Below the pieces are notes generated by a model. It had not been told where the DNA came from. It saw only the letters and a program-made list of their open reading frames with translations, and made no database searches. A stretch of 26,128 bases of DNA, taken from Prevotella sp. UBA2809 (GTDB lineage: Bacteria > Bacteroidota > Bacteroidia > Bacteroidales > Bacteroidaceae). The position numbers and the translations under genes were made by a program. This document shows positions 16,123-23,740 of this stretch, piece by piece. The stretch's first letter is position 1; the number at the start of each line of letters is the position of its first letter. The stretch covers positions 1 through 26,128 of the forward strand of contig DEHD01000011.1 in the NCBI GenBank assembly GCA_002351725.1, given 5' to 3'.

Positions 16123-17345
16123 TGTTTTACAACCTGGTAATATATCTGTATCTTCTTGGAGTGGCTATCTATAGCCGCTTCAACGAGAAGGTGCGCAAGA
16201 TGTGGCGAGGTGAGCGTGAGGCTTTCCGAATTCTGCGCGAGAAGGTGGATCCCAATGCAAAATATGTTTGGTTCCATGCTGCTTCGCTGGGTGAGTTTGA
16301 GCAAGGCCGTCCGCTTATGGAACAGTTGCGCAAGGATCATCCAGAATACAAGATCCTGCTCACGTTCTTCTCGCCTTCAGGCTATGAGGTACGCAAAAAC
16401 TACGAAGGCGCAGATATCATCACATATCTGCCACTAGACACAATTACCAATGCCCGCAGATTCCTGCGCACAGTCCGCCCGGTTATGGCGTTCTTTATCA
16501 AATACGAGTTCTGGTACAACTATCTGCACATACTGAAGCATCGTAACATTCCTGTTTATAGTGTGTCTAGTATTTTCCGTCCAGACCAGGTGTTCTTTAA
16601 GTGGTATGGTCGCCAGTATGGTAGAGTACTGAACTGCTTTACCCATTTCTTTGTACAGAATGAGGTAAGTAAAGAACTTCTGGCTAAGATAGGAATTACG
16701 AATGTTGATGTTGTAGGTGATACCCGCTTCGATCGTGTGCTGCAGATTAAGGATGCTGCCAAGCAACTGCCTGTGGTAGAGGCGTTTGTGAAGGATGCTC
16801 CACAAGTGTTTGTGGCTGGTTCGTCTTGGCCTCCCGATGAGGAAATCTTCATTAAGTACTTTAATACTCATAAGAACTGGAAACTGATTATTGCTCCCCA
16901 TGTTATTGGCGAAGATCATTTGAAGCAGATTGAAAAGTTGCTCGAGGGTCGCAAGGTCATCCGCTATACCGAGGCTACTGAGGAGAATGTGCAGAATGCA
17001 GAGGTGCTTATCATCAACTGTTTCGGCTTGCTTTCAAGCATCTATCACTATGGTCAGGTGGCCTATGTAGGTGGAGGCTTTGGCGTAGGTATCCATAATC
17101 TGCTTGAGGCTGCTGTGTGGGATGTACCAGTATTCTTCGGTCCTAACAATCAGAAGTTCCAGGAGGCTCAGGGCCTTAAGACCAGTGGCGGTTTTGAGAT
17201 AAAGAACTACGAGGATTTTGCTTCGCAGATGGATAAGTTCGCATCTGATGCCAACTATCTTCATGAGCAAGGTTGTAAGGCAGGTCATTTTGTTAAAGGT
17301 CAGTCGGGGGCTACAGGCAAAGTGCTTTCTGCTGTTTCGCTCTAG
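16122..17345 (+). CDS. waaA: 3-deoxy-D-manno-octulosonic acid (Kdo) transferase
   Basis: WaaA adds Kdo from CMP-Kdo to lipid A precursor at the inner membrane. The 407 residues give the usual length. A short N-terminal membrane anchor (MFYNLVIYLYLLGVAIYSRF) precedes the conserved VWFHAASLGEFEQGRPL, where E58 of the GEF motif is the likely catalytic base. TFFSPSGYE, YLPLDT, FIKYEFWYNYL and the C-terminal GGGFGVGIHNLLEAAVW (nucleotide-sugar binding) are family motifs. The gene overlaps gltX by one base and the next gene starts 8 bases after it. Whether it adds one or two Kdo residues cannot be told. Confidence 0.95.
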   Translation: MFYNLVIYLYLLGVAIYSRFNEKVRKMWRGEREAFRILREKVDPNAKYVWFHAASLGEFEQGRPLMEQLRKDHPEYKILLTFFSPSGYEVRKNYEGADIITYLPLDTITNARRFLRTVRPVMAFFIKYEFWYNYLHILKHRNIPVYSVSSIFRPDQVFFKWYGRQYGRVLNCFTHFFVQNEVSKELLAKIGITNVDVVGDTRFDRVLQIKDAAKQLPVVEAFVKDAPQVFVAGSSWPPDEEIFIKYFNTHKNWKLIIAPHVIGEDHLKQIEKLLEGRKVIRYTEATEENVQNAEVLIINCFGLLSSIYHYGQVAYVGGGFGVGIHNLLEAAVWDVPVFFGPNNQKFQEAQGLKTSGGFEIKNYEDFASQMDKFASDANYLHEQGCKAGHFVKGQSGATGKVLSAVSL

Positions 17346-17353
17346 ACTTTTTT

Positions 17354-18460
17354 ATGAAATCTATGTGGATGTTGATAATTCTTGTATTGCCAATAGTGGC
17401 CATAGCCTATATTGCTTGGCATGTTTGGGTTATGTTGCCTTTATCGGCATTGTGGAAGTCGGTTATCATCGCAGTTGGCGTACTCAGTTTCGCCATGCTG
17501 TTTCTTAACTTCCGTCGAGTTTTTGATAGTATGCCGCTTTCAGTGGCTCAGATGGCATACGAGGTTGGAACATCCTCAATCATAGTGCTGTTATATCTGG
17601 TTATGATATTTCTTCTGCTCGACTTGGGCCGATTGGTCCATCTCGTGCCTAAAAGTTTCATGTATCATAACGGCTATACTGCTTTGGGCATTCTGGCGTT
17701 ACTGCTATGCATTTTTATTTATGGTAACTTGCATTATAAGAATAAGGTACGTGTGCCGTTGGAGATGACGTCGCAGAAACCATTGCCTCGCGAGTATAAG
17801 ATTGTGATGGCAAGCGACTTGCATATCGGTTATCACAATACGCGTAAGGAATTGGCCCGTTGGGTGGATATGATTAATGCAGAGAATCCCGATTTTATTC
17901 TGATTGCAGGCGATATCATCGATGGTAGTATGCGTCCGGTTCTCGAAGAGCGTATGGCTGAGGAGTTTCACAGACTCAAAGCTCCTGTTTATGCCTGCTT
18001 GGGTAACCATGAGTTCTATTCGGGTGTGCCTGGAGCTAAGCAGTTCTATAAGGATGCAGGTATTCATCTGTTGATTGATGAGGCCGCCGTTATCGATTGC
18101 AGTATCGTAGTCATTGGTCGCGACGATCGCACCAACATGCGCCGCAAACCCATCAAGGAACTAGTAACCAACACCCGTCACCTATCACCCAACACCCAGC
18201 ACTACTCGATAGTGCTCGACCACCAGCCTTACAACTTAGATCGTGCTGAGGCTGCAGGAGTCGACTTCCAACTAAGTGGCCACACCCATCGTGGACAGGT
18301 ATGGCCAATATCATGGATTACTGATCGTGTATACGAATGTTCTTGGGGTAGTCATCAGCGTGGCAACACCCAGTTCTATGTCTCATCGGGCATAGGCATC
18401 TGGGGCGGAAAGTTCCGCATTGGCACGCAATCGGAATATGTGGTTGCTACCCTTAAGTAA
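17354..18460 (+). CDS. Membrane-anchored calcineurin-like metallophosphoesterase
   Basis: The protein has 368 residues. The first 125 or so hold about four membrane helices. A metallophosphoesterase domain follows, with its metal-binding motifs in order: ASDLHIGYH (D155, H157), AGDIIDG (D187), LGNHEFYSG (N218, H219) and LSGHTHRGQVWP (H310, H312). This layout resembles the YkuE-like family. The substrate is unknown; position after waaA hints at envelope lipid metabolism, an inference only. The stretch encoding residues 265-290 is unusually C-rich with repeated CACCC-like steps. The gene converges on the gamma carbonic anhydrase gene with 3 bases between the stops. Confidence 0.88.
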   Translation: MKSMWMLIILVLPIVAIAYIAWHVWVMLPLSALWKSVIIAVGVLSFAMLFLNFRRVFDSMPLSVAQMAYEVGTSSIIVLLYLVMIFLLLDLGRLVHLVPKSFMYHNGYTALGILALLLCIFIYGNLHYKNKVRVPLEMTSQKPLPREYKIVMASDLHIGYHNTRKELARWVDMINAENPDFILIAGDIIDGSMRPVLEERMAEEFHRLKAPVYACLGNHEFYSGVPGAKQFYKDAGIHLLIDEAAVIDCSIVVIGRDDRTNMRRKPIKELVTNTRHLSPNTQHYSIVLDHQPYNLDRAEAAGVDFQLSGHTHRGQVWPISWITDRVYECSWGSHQRGNTQFYVSSGIGIWGGKFRIGTQSEYVVATLK

Positions 18461-18463
18461 TAC

Positions 18464-18991
18464 TTAGAATTTTGTTGGTTCTGTTTCGCCTTCCTCCAGA
18501 TAGAATTTGGAGTAGGCTACATAGTGCTTGGCGTTATCCGTCTGGCCTGGACGTACAGGCTTGATGTATTTGGCTGGTACGCCTCCCCAAATCTCGCCAG
18601 CAGGAATCTTGGTGTTCTGCAGAACCAGGGCACCAGCTGCTACTATTGAGCCTTCGCCAACCTCGCAACCGTCAAGCAGAGTGGAACCCATGCCTATCAA
18701 TGCGTTGTCGTGTATGGTGCAGGCGTGAACGGTAACGTTATGTCCGATGGTTACGTAGTTGCCGATATGCGTAGGACCTGTCTCGTGAGTTACGTGTACG
18801 CAACTGCCATCCTGAATGTTAGTGCAGTTACCTATGGTGATAGGAGCAACATCGCCACGAACCACAGCATTGAACCATACTGAGCATTCATCGCCCATTG
18901 TCACATCGCCAACGATAGTAGCGTTCTCACTAAAATAGCAGTCTCGCCCCCATTTAGGAGCGAGACCGCGATATGATTTTATTAGAGCCAT
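18464..18991 (-). CDS. Gamma-carbonic-anhydrase-like hexapeptide-repeat protein (YrdA/PaaY type)
   Basis: The protein has 175 residues and folds as a left-handed beta helix, judging from repeating hexapeptides (ATIVGDVTMGDECSVWF, ALIGMGSTLLDGCEVGEGS). The gamma-class metal site is intact by motif: R45 and D47 in VVRGD, NIQDGS at 58-63, and histidines H66, H84 and H89, which match the three zinc ligands of the family. Some homologues have carbonic anhydrase activity and others do not, so the reaction is unproved. It lies 35 bases downstream of mdh on the same strand with no terminator between, so it is probably expressed from the mdh promoter. Confidence 0.88.
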   Translation of the reverse strand: MALIKSYRGLAPKWGRDCYFSENATIVGDVTMGDECSVWFNAVVRGDVAPITIGNCTNIQDGSCVHVTHETGPTHIGNYVTIGHNVTVHACTIHDNALIGMGSTLLDGCEVGEGSIVAAGALVLQNTKIPAGEIWGGVPAKYIKPVRPGQTDNAKHYVAYSKFYLEEGETEPTKF

Positions 18992-19026
18992 AACCTCTAA
19001 ATACTTAATTCAAAGATATGAATTAA

Positions 19027-20013
19027 TTACAGGTTAGCGTTGTCCTTACCCCAATCCTCAACGGCAGGGATGATACCGAGCGAGATGATCTCGTCGCGCA
19101 TCTTCTGAAGGTGCTCGTAAGAAGCCTGCAGTGCAGCCATCTCCTCAGCAGTACCCTCAGGCTGAGTGAAGTGAACACCGTCCTTGTCGATAACGGTAGG
19201 CATAGCCATCATTACGTTCTTGAAGCCGTAAGCGTTTACATAGCAACCAGCAGGCCACTTGAAAGGCTCACCACCCATAGCACCCTCGATCATCTTAACA
19301 GCCTGATAAGCTGGGCTCTGGAATGAAGAACGGCCACGGAGCTTAATGATGTTGCTACCACCCTGTGTAGTCATGTGCTTGATCTCAGCCCAGCGCTCAG
19401 CAGAGAGTGGGAGCTCTGAGAGAGGCTTGCCGTCGATGAGAGCCTTGCTGGCGAATACTGCCATCTGCTCACCGTGACCACCATAAGTGTAAGCATTTGT
19501 AACCTTGTCCTGACGAACACCGAACTCCTGAGCCAGCTGCTGCTGCAGACGGGTAGAGTCGAGAGCTGCCAGAGATGTCAGCTGGTTTGGCTTCAAACCT
19601 GAGTGGATCAGAGCGGTAAGAGCTGTTACATCAGCAGGGTTGAAGATAACTACTACGTGCTTTACGTCTGGGCAGTACTTCTTGATGTTCTCACCGAAGT
19701 CAGCTGCAATCTGGCAGTTACCCTTCAGCAGATCCTCACGTGTCATACCCTCCTTACGTGGAGCACCACCTGAAGAGATGATGTACTTAGCACCAGTGAA
19801 AGCCTCTTTAGGATCTACGGTATAAGAAATGTTTGCACCTGGGAAAGCGCAGTGACACATCTCGTCGTAAACACCATGAACACCAGGCTCATAGATATCA
19901 TACAAGCAGATGTTAGGTGTAAGACCCAGCATCAGCACACTCTGTACCATGTTAGAACCGATCATACCACCGGCGCCAACAATCACCAATTTCTCGTCTG
20001 TTAGAAAAGCCAT
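19027..20013 (-). CDS. mdh: Malate dehydrogenase (LDH/MDH superfamily)
   Basis: The enzyme interconverts malate and oxaloacetate with NAD(H); in Bacteroidota it serves the reductive branch that leads to fumarate and succinate. The 328-residue protein begins with the nucleotide-binding loop VGAGGMIGS (12-20). The substrate loop is APRKEGMTR with R86 and R92. N125 (FNPAD), D152 and R155 (LDSTR) and the catalytic H180 (GGHGEQM) complete the active site. It is longer in its loops than classic MDH, as in Bacteroidales homologues. Malate rather than lactate specificity is inferred from the arginine at 86. Codon use is strongly biased, as in highly expressed genes. Confidence 0.9.
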   Translation of the reverse strand: MAFLTDEKLVIVGAGGMIGSNMVQSVLMLGLTPNICLYDIYEPGVHGVYDEMCHCAFPGANISYTVDPKEAFTGAKYIISSGGAPRKEGMTREDLLKGNCQIAADFGENIKKYCPDVKHVVVIFNPADVTALTALIHSGLKPNQLTSLAALDSTRLQQQLAQEFGVRQDKVTNAYTYGGHGEQMAVFASKALIDGKPLSELPLSAERWAEIKHMTTQGGSNIIKLRGRSSFQSPAYQAVKMIEGAMGGEPFKWPAGCYVNAYGFKNVMMAMPTVIDKDGVHFTQPEGTAEEMAALQASYEHLQKMRDEIISLGIIPAVEDWGKDNANL

Positions 20014-20047
20014 AATTGTATTTTTTAATTGTTTATCTAAAGTGCTG

Positions 20048-20055
20048 CAAAGTTA
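20048..20055 (-). promoter_or_regulatory. Promoter -7 element (TAACTTTG) for mdh
   Basis: On the minus strand TAACTTTG lies 34 bases before the mdh ATG. No clear TTTG is present at -33. It diverges from the aminopeptidase promoter. Confidence 0.75.
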
Positions 20056-20130
20056 CAAAAAAGAACTCATATAACGCGGTTTTTTATTATTAATCTGTGT
20101 TAATCGTGCCAATTTCTGCTGCTTATTTTG

Positions 20131-20138
20131 TACCTTTG
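20131..20138 (+). promoter_or_regulatory. Promoter -7 element (TACCTTTG) for the Xaa-Pro aminopeptidase
   Basis: TACCTTTG fits TAnnTTTG, 29 bases before the ATG at 20168. No exact TTTG lies at the usual distance; TTTC at 20113-20116 is the nearest approximation. Confidence 0.7.
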
Positions 20139-20167
20139 TAATCTCGAAATTACAAAATCAGAAGAAG

Positions 20168-21940
20168 ATGACTGTCAATCAACGAATTGAAGCCCTCCGA
20201 GAGGTTATGAAGCGCGAGCATCTTGCTGCGTTTATATTCCCAAGTACCGATCCTCATCAGGGAGAATACGTGCCCGATCATTGGAAGGGGCGTGAGTTTA
20301 TTTCAGGCTTTAACGGATCGGCCGGAACTGCTGTTGTTACTCTTACTTCGGCAGCTTTGTGGACTGATTCCAGATATTTCATTGCAGCAGAAGAACAACT
20401 TCGTGGAACTGAGTTCCAACTGATGAAACTCAAGATGCCAGGCACTCCAACTATTGCCGATTGGATTGGCAAGGAGTGCGGCGCTGGTGCTGAGGTGGCT
20501 GTTGATGGCATGGTTAATTCTGCAAGTTTCGTAAAGGAGCTGATTGCCGATCTTCGTCAGCAGGGTGGTATCACGCTTCGGACAAATCTCGATCCTTTGG
20601 CTCAGATATGGAAAGACCGCCCTGCAATTCCAGAGAATACTGTTGAGATTTATCCTCTGAAATATGCCGGCGAGAGGTGTTGTGAAAAAATATCACGTAT
20701 CCGTAAGGCTCTCCGCGATGCTCACGCCGATGGCATGCTGATGTCGGCTCTCGATGACATAGCCTGGACATTAAACCTGCGTGGTACAGATGTTCATTGC
20801 AATCCTGTGTTTGTGAGCTATCTGCTTATTTCGTCGCGTGATGTTACCTTATATATAAATAAGGTGAAGCTTACGCCCGAGGTTGAGGCTTATCTCAAGG
20901 CCGAGGGAGTAGGGGTTGCGGCCTACGAGGATGTTGCCAAAGGGCTGAAGGATTACTTCGAATACAACATCCTGCTCGACCCCGATGAGGTAAACTATAC
21001 GCTTTACAAGCAGGTGACTCGCGAGATAGTAGAAGCAGAGTCGCCAGTAAAACGAATGAAAACCGTCAAGACTCCAACTGAAATAGCGGGTTTTAAGTCT
21101 GCGATGCTTAAAGACGGCATTGCAATGGTAAAGTTTTTGCACTGGTTAAAGCCTGCAGTTGAGGCTGGAGGTCAGACGGAGATCACAGTTTCTGATAAAC
21201 TCGAATCGCTTCGTGCCGAGCAACCGCTCTATCGTGATATCTCGTTCGATACCATCGCTGGTTATCAAGTTCATGGCGCCATCGTTCACTACGAGGCTAC
21301 GCCAGATACAGATGTTCCACTTAAGCCCGAAGGCTTTCTGTTGCTGGATAGTGGTGCCCAATACCTTGATGGCACCACCGATATCACCCGCACCATTGCT
21401 CTTGGTCCATTGACTGAGGAGCAAAAGCGCATTTATACCCTTGTGCTGAAAGGACATATCCAGATAGAGCTTTGTAAGTTTCCTGCTGGTGCTAGCGGTA
21501 CACAAATTGATATTCTGGCTCGTCAGGCTCTATGGCGTGAAGGTCTTAACTTTATGCACGGCACAGGTCACGGCGTGGGCACTTATCTCAATGTGCACGA
21601 GGGCCCCCATCAAATCCGCATGGAGTACAAACCCGCCCCATTCGTAGCTGGCATGACCGTCACCGATGAACCAGGCATTTATCTCGAAGGCAAGTTCGGA
21701 GTCCGCATCGAGAACACCCTACTGGTTACCCCCTACAAAGAAACCCAATTCGGTCAGTTCCTTCAGTTCGAGAGCCTAACCCTATGCCCCATCGACACCG
21801 CGCCAATCATCCGCGAGTTGCTATTAGACGAAGAAATCGCTTGGCTCAACCAATATCACCAGCATGTTTTAGCCACCCTTTCACCCCATCTCAACGCCGA
21901 AGAAACCGCTTGGCTTAAGGCCGTTTGCAAGGAGATTTGA
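20168..21940 (+). CDS. Xaa-Pro aminopeptidase, M24B family
   Basis: This metallopeptidase removes an N-terminal residue that precedes proline. It has 590 residues, the long three-domain form like eukaryotic XPNPEP1. Two creatinase-like N-terminal domains are seen (FIFPSTDPHQGEY; ALDDIAWTLNLRG). A pita-bread catalytic domain follows. Metal ligands by motif and spacing are D394, D405, H468, E501 and E515 (DSGAQYLDGTTD, HGTGHGVG, DEPGIY, RIEN). There is no signal peptide, so it is cytoplasmic. The last 110 or so codons switch to C-ending codons unlike the first part. The stop codon lies inside the first copy of the 12-bp repeat that follows. Confidence 0.93.
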   Translation: MTVNQRIEALREVMKREHLAAFIFPSTDPHQGEYVPDHWKGREFISGFNGSAGTAVVTLTSAALWTDSRYFIAAEEQLRGTEFQLMKLKMPGTPTIADWIGKECGAGAEVAVDGMVNSASFVKELIADLRQQGGITLRTNLDPLAQIWKDRPAIPENTVEIYPLKYAGERCCEKISRIRKALRDAHADGMLMSALDDIAWTLNLRGTDVHCNPVFVSYLLISSRDVTLYINKVKLTPEVEAYLKAEGVGVAAYEDVAKGLKDYFEYNILLDPDEVNYTLYKQVTREIVEAESPVKRMKTVKTPTEIAGFKSAMLKDGIAMVKFLHWLKPAVEAGGQTEITVSDKLESLRAEQPLYRDISFDTIAGYQVHGAIVHYEATPDTDVPLKPEGFLLLDSGAQYLDGTTDITRTIALGPLTEEQKRIYTLVLKGHIQIELCKFPAGASGTQIDILARQALWREGLNFMHGTGHGVGTYLNVHEGPHQIRMEYKPAPFVAGMTVTDEPGIYLEGKFGVRIENTLLVTPYKETQFGQFLQFESLTLCPIDTAPIIRELLLDEEIAWLNQYHQHVLATLSPHLNAEETAWLKAVCKEI

Positions 21941-21992
21941 GAATTTTGACGAATCAAATTGAGAATTTTGTGAGTAACTTTTGAGAATTTTG
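21937..21992 (+). repeat. Three-copy direct repeat, 12-bp unit with 22-bp period
   Basis: TTGAGAATTTTG occurs exactly three times, at 21937-21948, 21959-21970 and 21981-21992. Starts are 22 bases apart and the 10-base spacers are unrelated. The first copy contains the aminopeptidase TGA and the third reaches into the truncated ATPase frame. The period is about two helical turns, as in iteron-type binding sites. Confidence 0.95.
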
Positions 21993-22016
21993 TTTGGCAG
22001 ATTTGTATTGATAAGA

Positions 22017-22781
22017 ATGCCGCATTGGAGCTATAGCGAAATGAAAGAAGCGTTTGGTTTTGATGTCGACCAATATATTTATTTCGGCGGATATCCTGGT
22101 AGTGCTATGTATGTTGGCGACGAGCGTAGATGGAGTAAATACATTAAAGATAGTATTGTGGCTCCTGCTATAGAGAAGGATGTTTTGTGGACAAAAACTG
22201 TATATAAACCTGCACTTATTAGGCAGTTGTTTGAACTGGGATGTGCATACTCTAGCGAGGAACTGTCGTTAAATAAGATGTTGGGCCAGTTGCAGGATGC
22301 AGGCAATGTTACTACTTTATCAGGTTACCTTACTACACTTGATGAGTCAAGACTGCTATGTGGCTTGATGAAATATGCGTCAGATAAGGCTAGGAAATAC
22401 AACTCCGTTCCCAAGCTAATAGTATATAATACGGCTCTTTTCTCTGTTCAGAGTGGAATGACATTCAAGGCTGCATTCACTACCCCTAAACTTTGGGGAC
22501 GTTGGGTTGAAAGTGCTGTCGGTGCACACCTCCTTAATCAGGCTGATGAATATGATTACAAATTATATTATTGGCGTGAGAAAGAAGATGAAGTAGATTT
22601 TGTTATAGAATACAACAAACAGTGTATCGCTATAGAGGTGAAGAGCGGTAGAAAAACCACAAACGAAGGCCTGCCAAAGTTCGTGGAGAAATTCAATCCC
22701 GTTCATTCCTTTATCGTAGGTTCTGGTGGTATTCCTGTTGAGGAATTCCTTACATGGGATATTGGGAATCTTTTAGAATAG
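22017..22781 (+). pseudogene. 5'-truncated AAA (AAA_14)-DUF4143 ATPase
   Basis: This is the C-terminal part of a Bacteroidota family of about 400-residue ATPases. The preserved part begins at GRFVLIRMPHWSYSEMKEAF, internal to normal family members, and continues with DQYIYFGGYPGSA. It ends with the DUF4143 region, including EVDFVIEYNK and AIEVKSGRKT, which resembles a PD-(D/E)XK nuclease core. The first 150 or so residues, with the Walker A and B motifs, are missing, so it cannot bind ATP as the family does. The frame opens at 21981 within the third 12-bp repeat; the first ATG is at 22017. No promoter is seen. It could still make a 254-residue protein, but decay is likelier. Confidence 0.8.
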
Positions 22782-22973
22782 AATCCCGCATACTAAAAAC
22801 GTGATTGTTAGGCTATTTGATATTGAAATAGAGAATATTTAAATTCACTTTTTCTTCTTAAAACTTTGAAGTCTCAAATATATTTTAAATATTTGCGGCG
22901 TATTTTCCATAGAGATGCGACGCCTAAAGGTATTTATTAACTGAGAAATAATGAAATCAAAATAATTACGCGT
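22782..22973. other. Gene-free AT-rich gap before the T9SS cargo relic
   Basis: No open frame of note is found. A 5-bp inverted repeat GGCGT/ACGCC (22897-22901 and 22920-22924) and an AT-rich near-palindrome (about 22877-22894) are present. No exact TAnnTTTG box is seen. It may hold the remains of the cargo gene's promoter. Confidence 0.5.
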
Positions 22974-23181
22974 ATGAAGAAACTATACCTATTATTGCTT
23001 TTCGTAAGCATGAGTTTTGTTAGTGCATTTGCACAGCAAGTTTCATTTACTGATGACAGATGGCGAGGCGCATGACGTCTACAACCTGCAAGGTCGTAAG
23101 GTTAAGGCCAAAGCTACTTCGCTTGAAGGCTTGCCACGAGGGGTTTACGTCGTGAAAGGCAAGAAGATAAGCATCAATTAA
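22974..23181 (+). pseudogene. Collapsed T9SS cargo gene: signal peptide plus C-terminal sorting-type tail, out of frame
   Basis: ATG 22974 starts a typical signal peptide, MKKLYLLLLFVSMSFVSAFAQ, but this frame stops at 23075 after 33 residues. In another frame, 23053-23181 encodes 42 residues containing HDVYNLQGRKVKAKATS and LEGLPRGVYVVKGKKI. This is the short C-terminal tail seen on many secreted or surface Prevotella proteins that use the T9SS. Everything between leader and tail is gone and one frameshift separates them. A strong terminator follows. The parent protein cannot be identified. Confidence 0.75.
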
Positions 23182-23185
23182 ATAA

Positions 23186-23217
23186 TCGGGGTTGAATCCA
23201 ACCCCGAATTTTTTTTT
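23186..23217 (+). terminator. Rho-independent terminator after the cargo relic
   Basis: TCGGGGTTG (23186-23194) pairs perfectly with CAACCCCGA (23199-23207) around a 4-base loop, followed by nine T (23209-23217). It is intact although its gene is broken. Confidence 0.92.
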
Positions 23218-23235
23218 GTCATTTTATTCTATTTT

Positions 23236-23550
23236 TAACGTCATAACGTCATATTGTGGATATCTTATTGATTATTAGGATATTATGAATGATGACGTTA
23301 TATGATATTATAATTCTTAACGTCATATATGGTGCGTTTTGTTGTGTTTTAAACTGCGAAACACTTTGTTTCATGCGGTGAAACACTTTGTTTCTAAGTA
23401 GGAAACACTTTGTTCCTGCCAAAGAAACTATTTTTACAAGATATGTCTTCGTCATATAATGACGTTATACGTATGTGTTATGACGTTTAATGTCATGGCT
23501 TAACTACTTGTTATTAAGGTGTTTACATCTAATATGACGTTATGACGTTT
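23236..23550. repeat. Repeat-dense block: ACGTCA octamers with 19-bp inverted ends
   Basis: The left end (23237-23255) and right end (23531-23549) are a perfect 19-bp inverted repeat, AACGTCATAACGTCATATT and its complement. Each end holds a tandem pair of TAACGTCA-like octamers with an 8-base step. Further copies of TGACGTTA or its complement lie at 23293, 23318, 23460 and, with one change, 23481. Copies 23292-23300 and 23318-23326 face each other as a 9-bp inverted repeat. CGTCAT-ATA-ATGACG at 23450-23464 is a perfect palindrome. No credible coding sequence lies inside. The layout suggests a multi-site protein-binding region or a non-autonomous element. Confidence 0.85.
23358..23437 (+). repeat. 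22-bp-period array of GAAACACTTTGTTTC dyads
   Basis: GAAACACTTTGTTTC occurs at 23358-23372 and 23380-23394. A variant, GAAACACTTTGTTCC, starts at 23402, and a decayed fourth copy, GAAACTATTTTTAC, starts at 23424. All starts are 22 bases apart. Each unit has dyad symmetry (GAAAC/GTTTC). In copy 3 the outer positions change on both sides (GGAA/TTCC), which keeps the symmetry. It lies at the centre of the block with 19-bp inverted ends. Confidence 0.9.
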
Positions 23551-23703
23551 GTTTTTTATTTTTTTCCCCTTATATTTTGTATAATCTTTGTTGTATTAAA
23601 TTAGAAGGTGAAGGCATTTGGTGCTGTTGAAGCAAGTTTTAAGCATTGTAAGAACATGAAAATCAAGGATTTTGCGGATAAATTGATAAAAAACGTTGAA
23701 AAA
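23551..23703. other. Gene-free stretch upstream of the rpsU promoter
   Basis: It holds a T-rich run followed by AT-rich sequence. A 40-codon frame starting with GTG (23608-23730) crosses it and ends within the rpsU -7 box. Nothing supports it as a gene, and I see no other signal. Confidence 0.5.
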
Positions 23704-23735
23704 CTTGGTAGTTTTGTAAAAATGTCGTAACTTTG
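23704..23735 (+). promoter_or_regulatory. rpsU promoter: CTTG, 20-base spacer, TAACTTTG
   Basis: CTTG (23704-23707) stands for the -33 element and TAACTTTG (23728-23735) is a perfect -7 box. The 14 bases GTCGTAACTTTGCA (23724-23737) are identical to those of the tRNA-tuf promoter. A GC-rich leader hairpin begins close to the expected transcription start. Confidence 0.8.
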
Positions 23736-23740
23736 CACCC

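Noticed and set aside
18455..18467. Terminator between the metallophosphoesterase and gamma carbonic anhydrase genes
   Set aside because: TAAGT-AAT-ACTTA is a weak 5-bp dyad made of the two stop codons, too unstable to end transcription.
23358..23437. CRISPR array
   Set aside because: Repeat units are only 15 bases with 7-base spacers at a 22-base period, three to four copies, and no cas genes are present. The earlier 12-base repeat at 21937 is rejected for the same reasons.
23249..23455. Minus-strand 68-codon frame in the repeat block
   Set aside because: It runs through the 22-base repeats, which shift frame each copy, and has no promoter or recognisable motif.
23608..23730. 40-codon + strand frame before rpsU (GTG start)
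   Set aside because: Its stop overlaps the rpsU -7 box, its composition is that of AT-rich DNA, and no promoter is clear.
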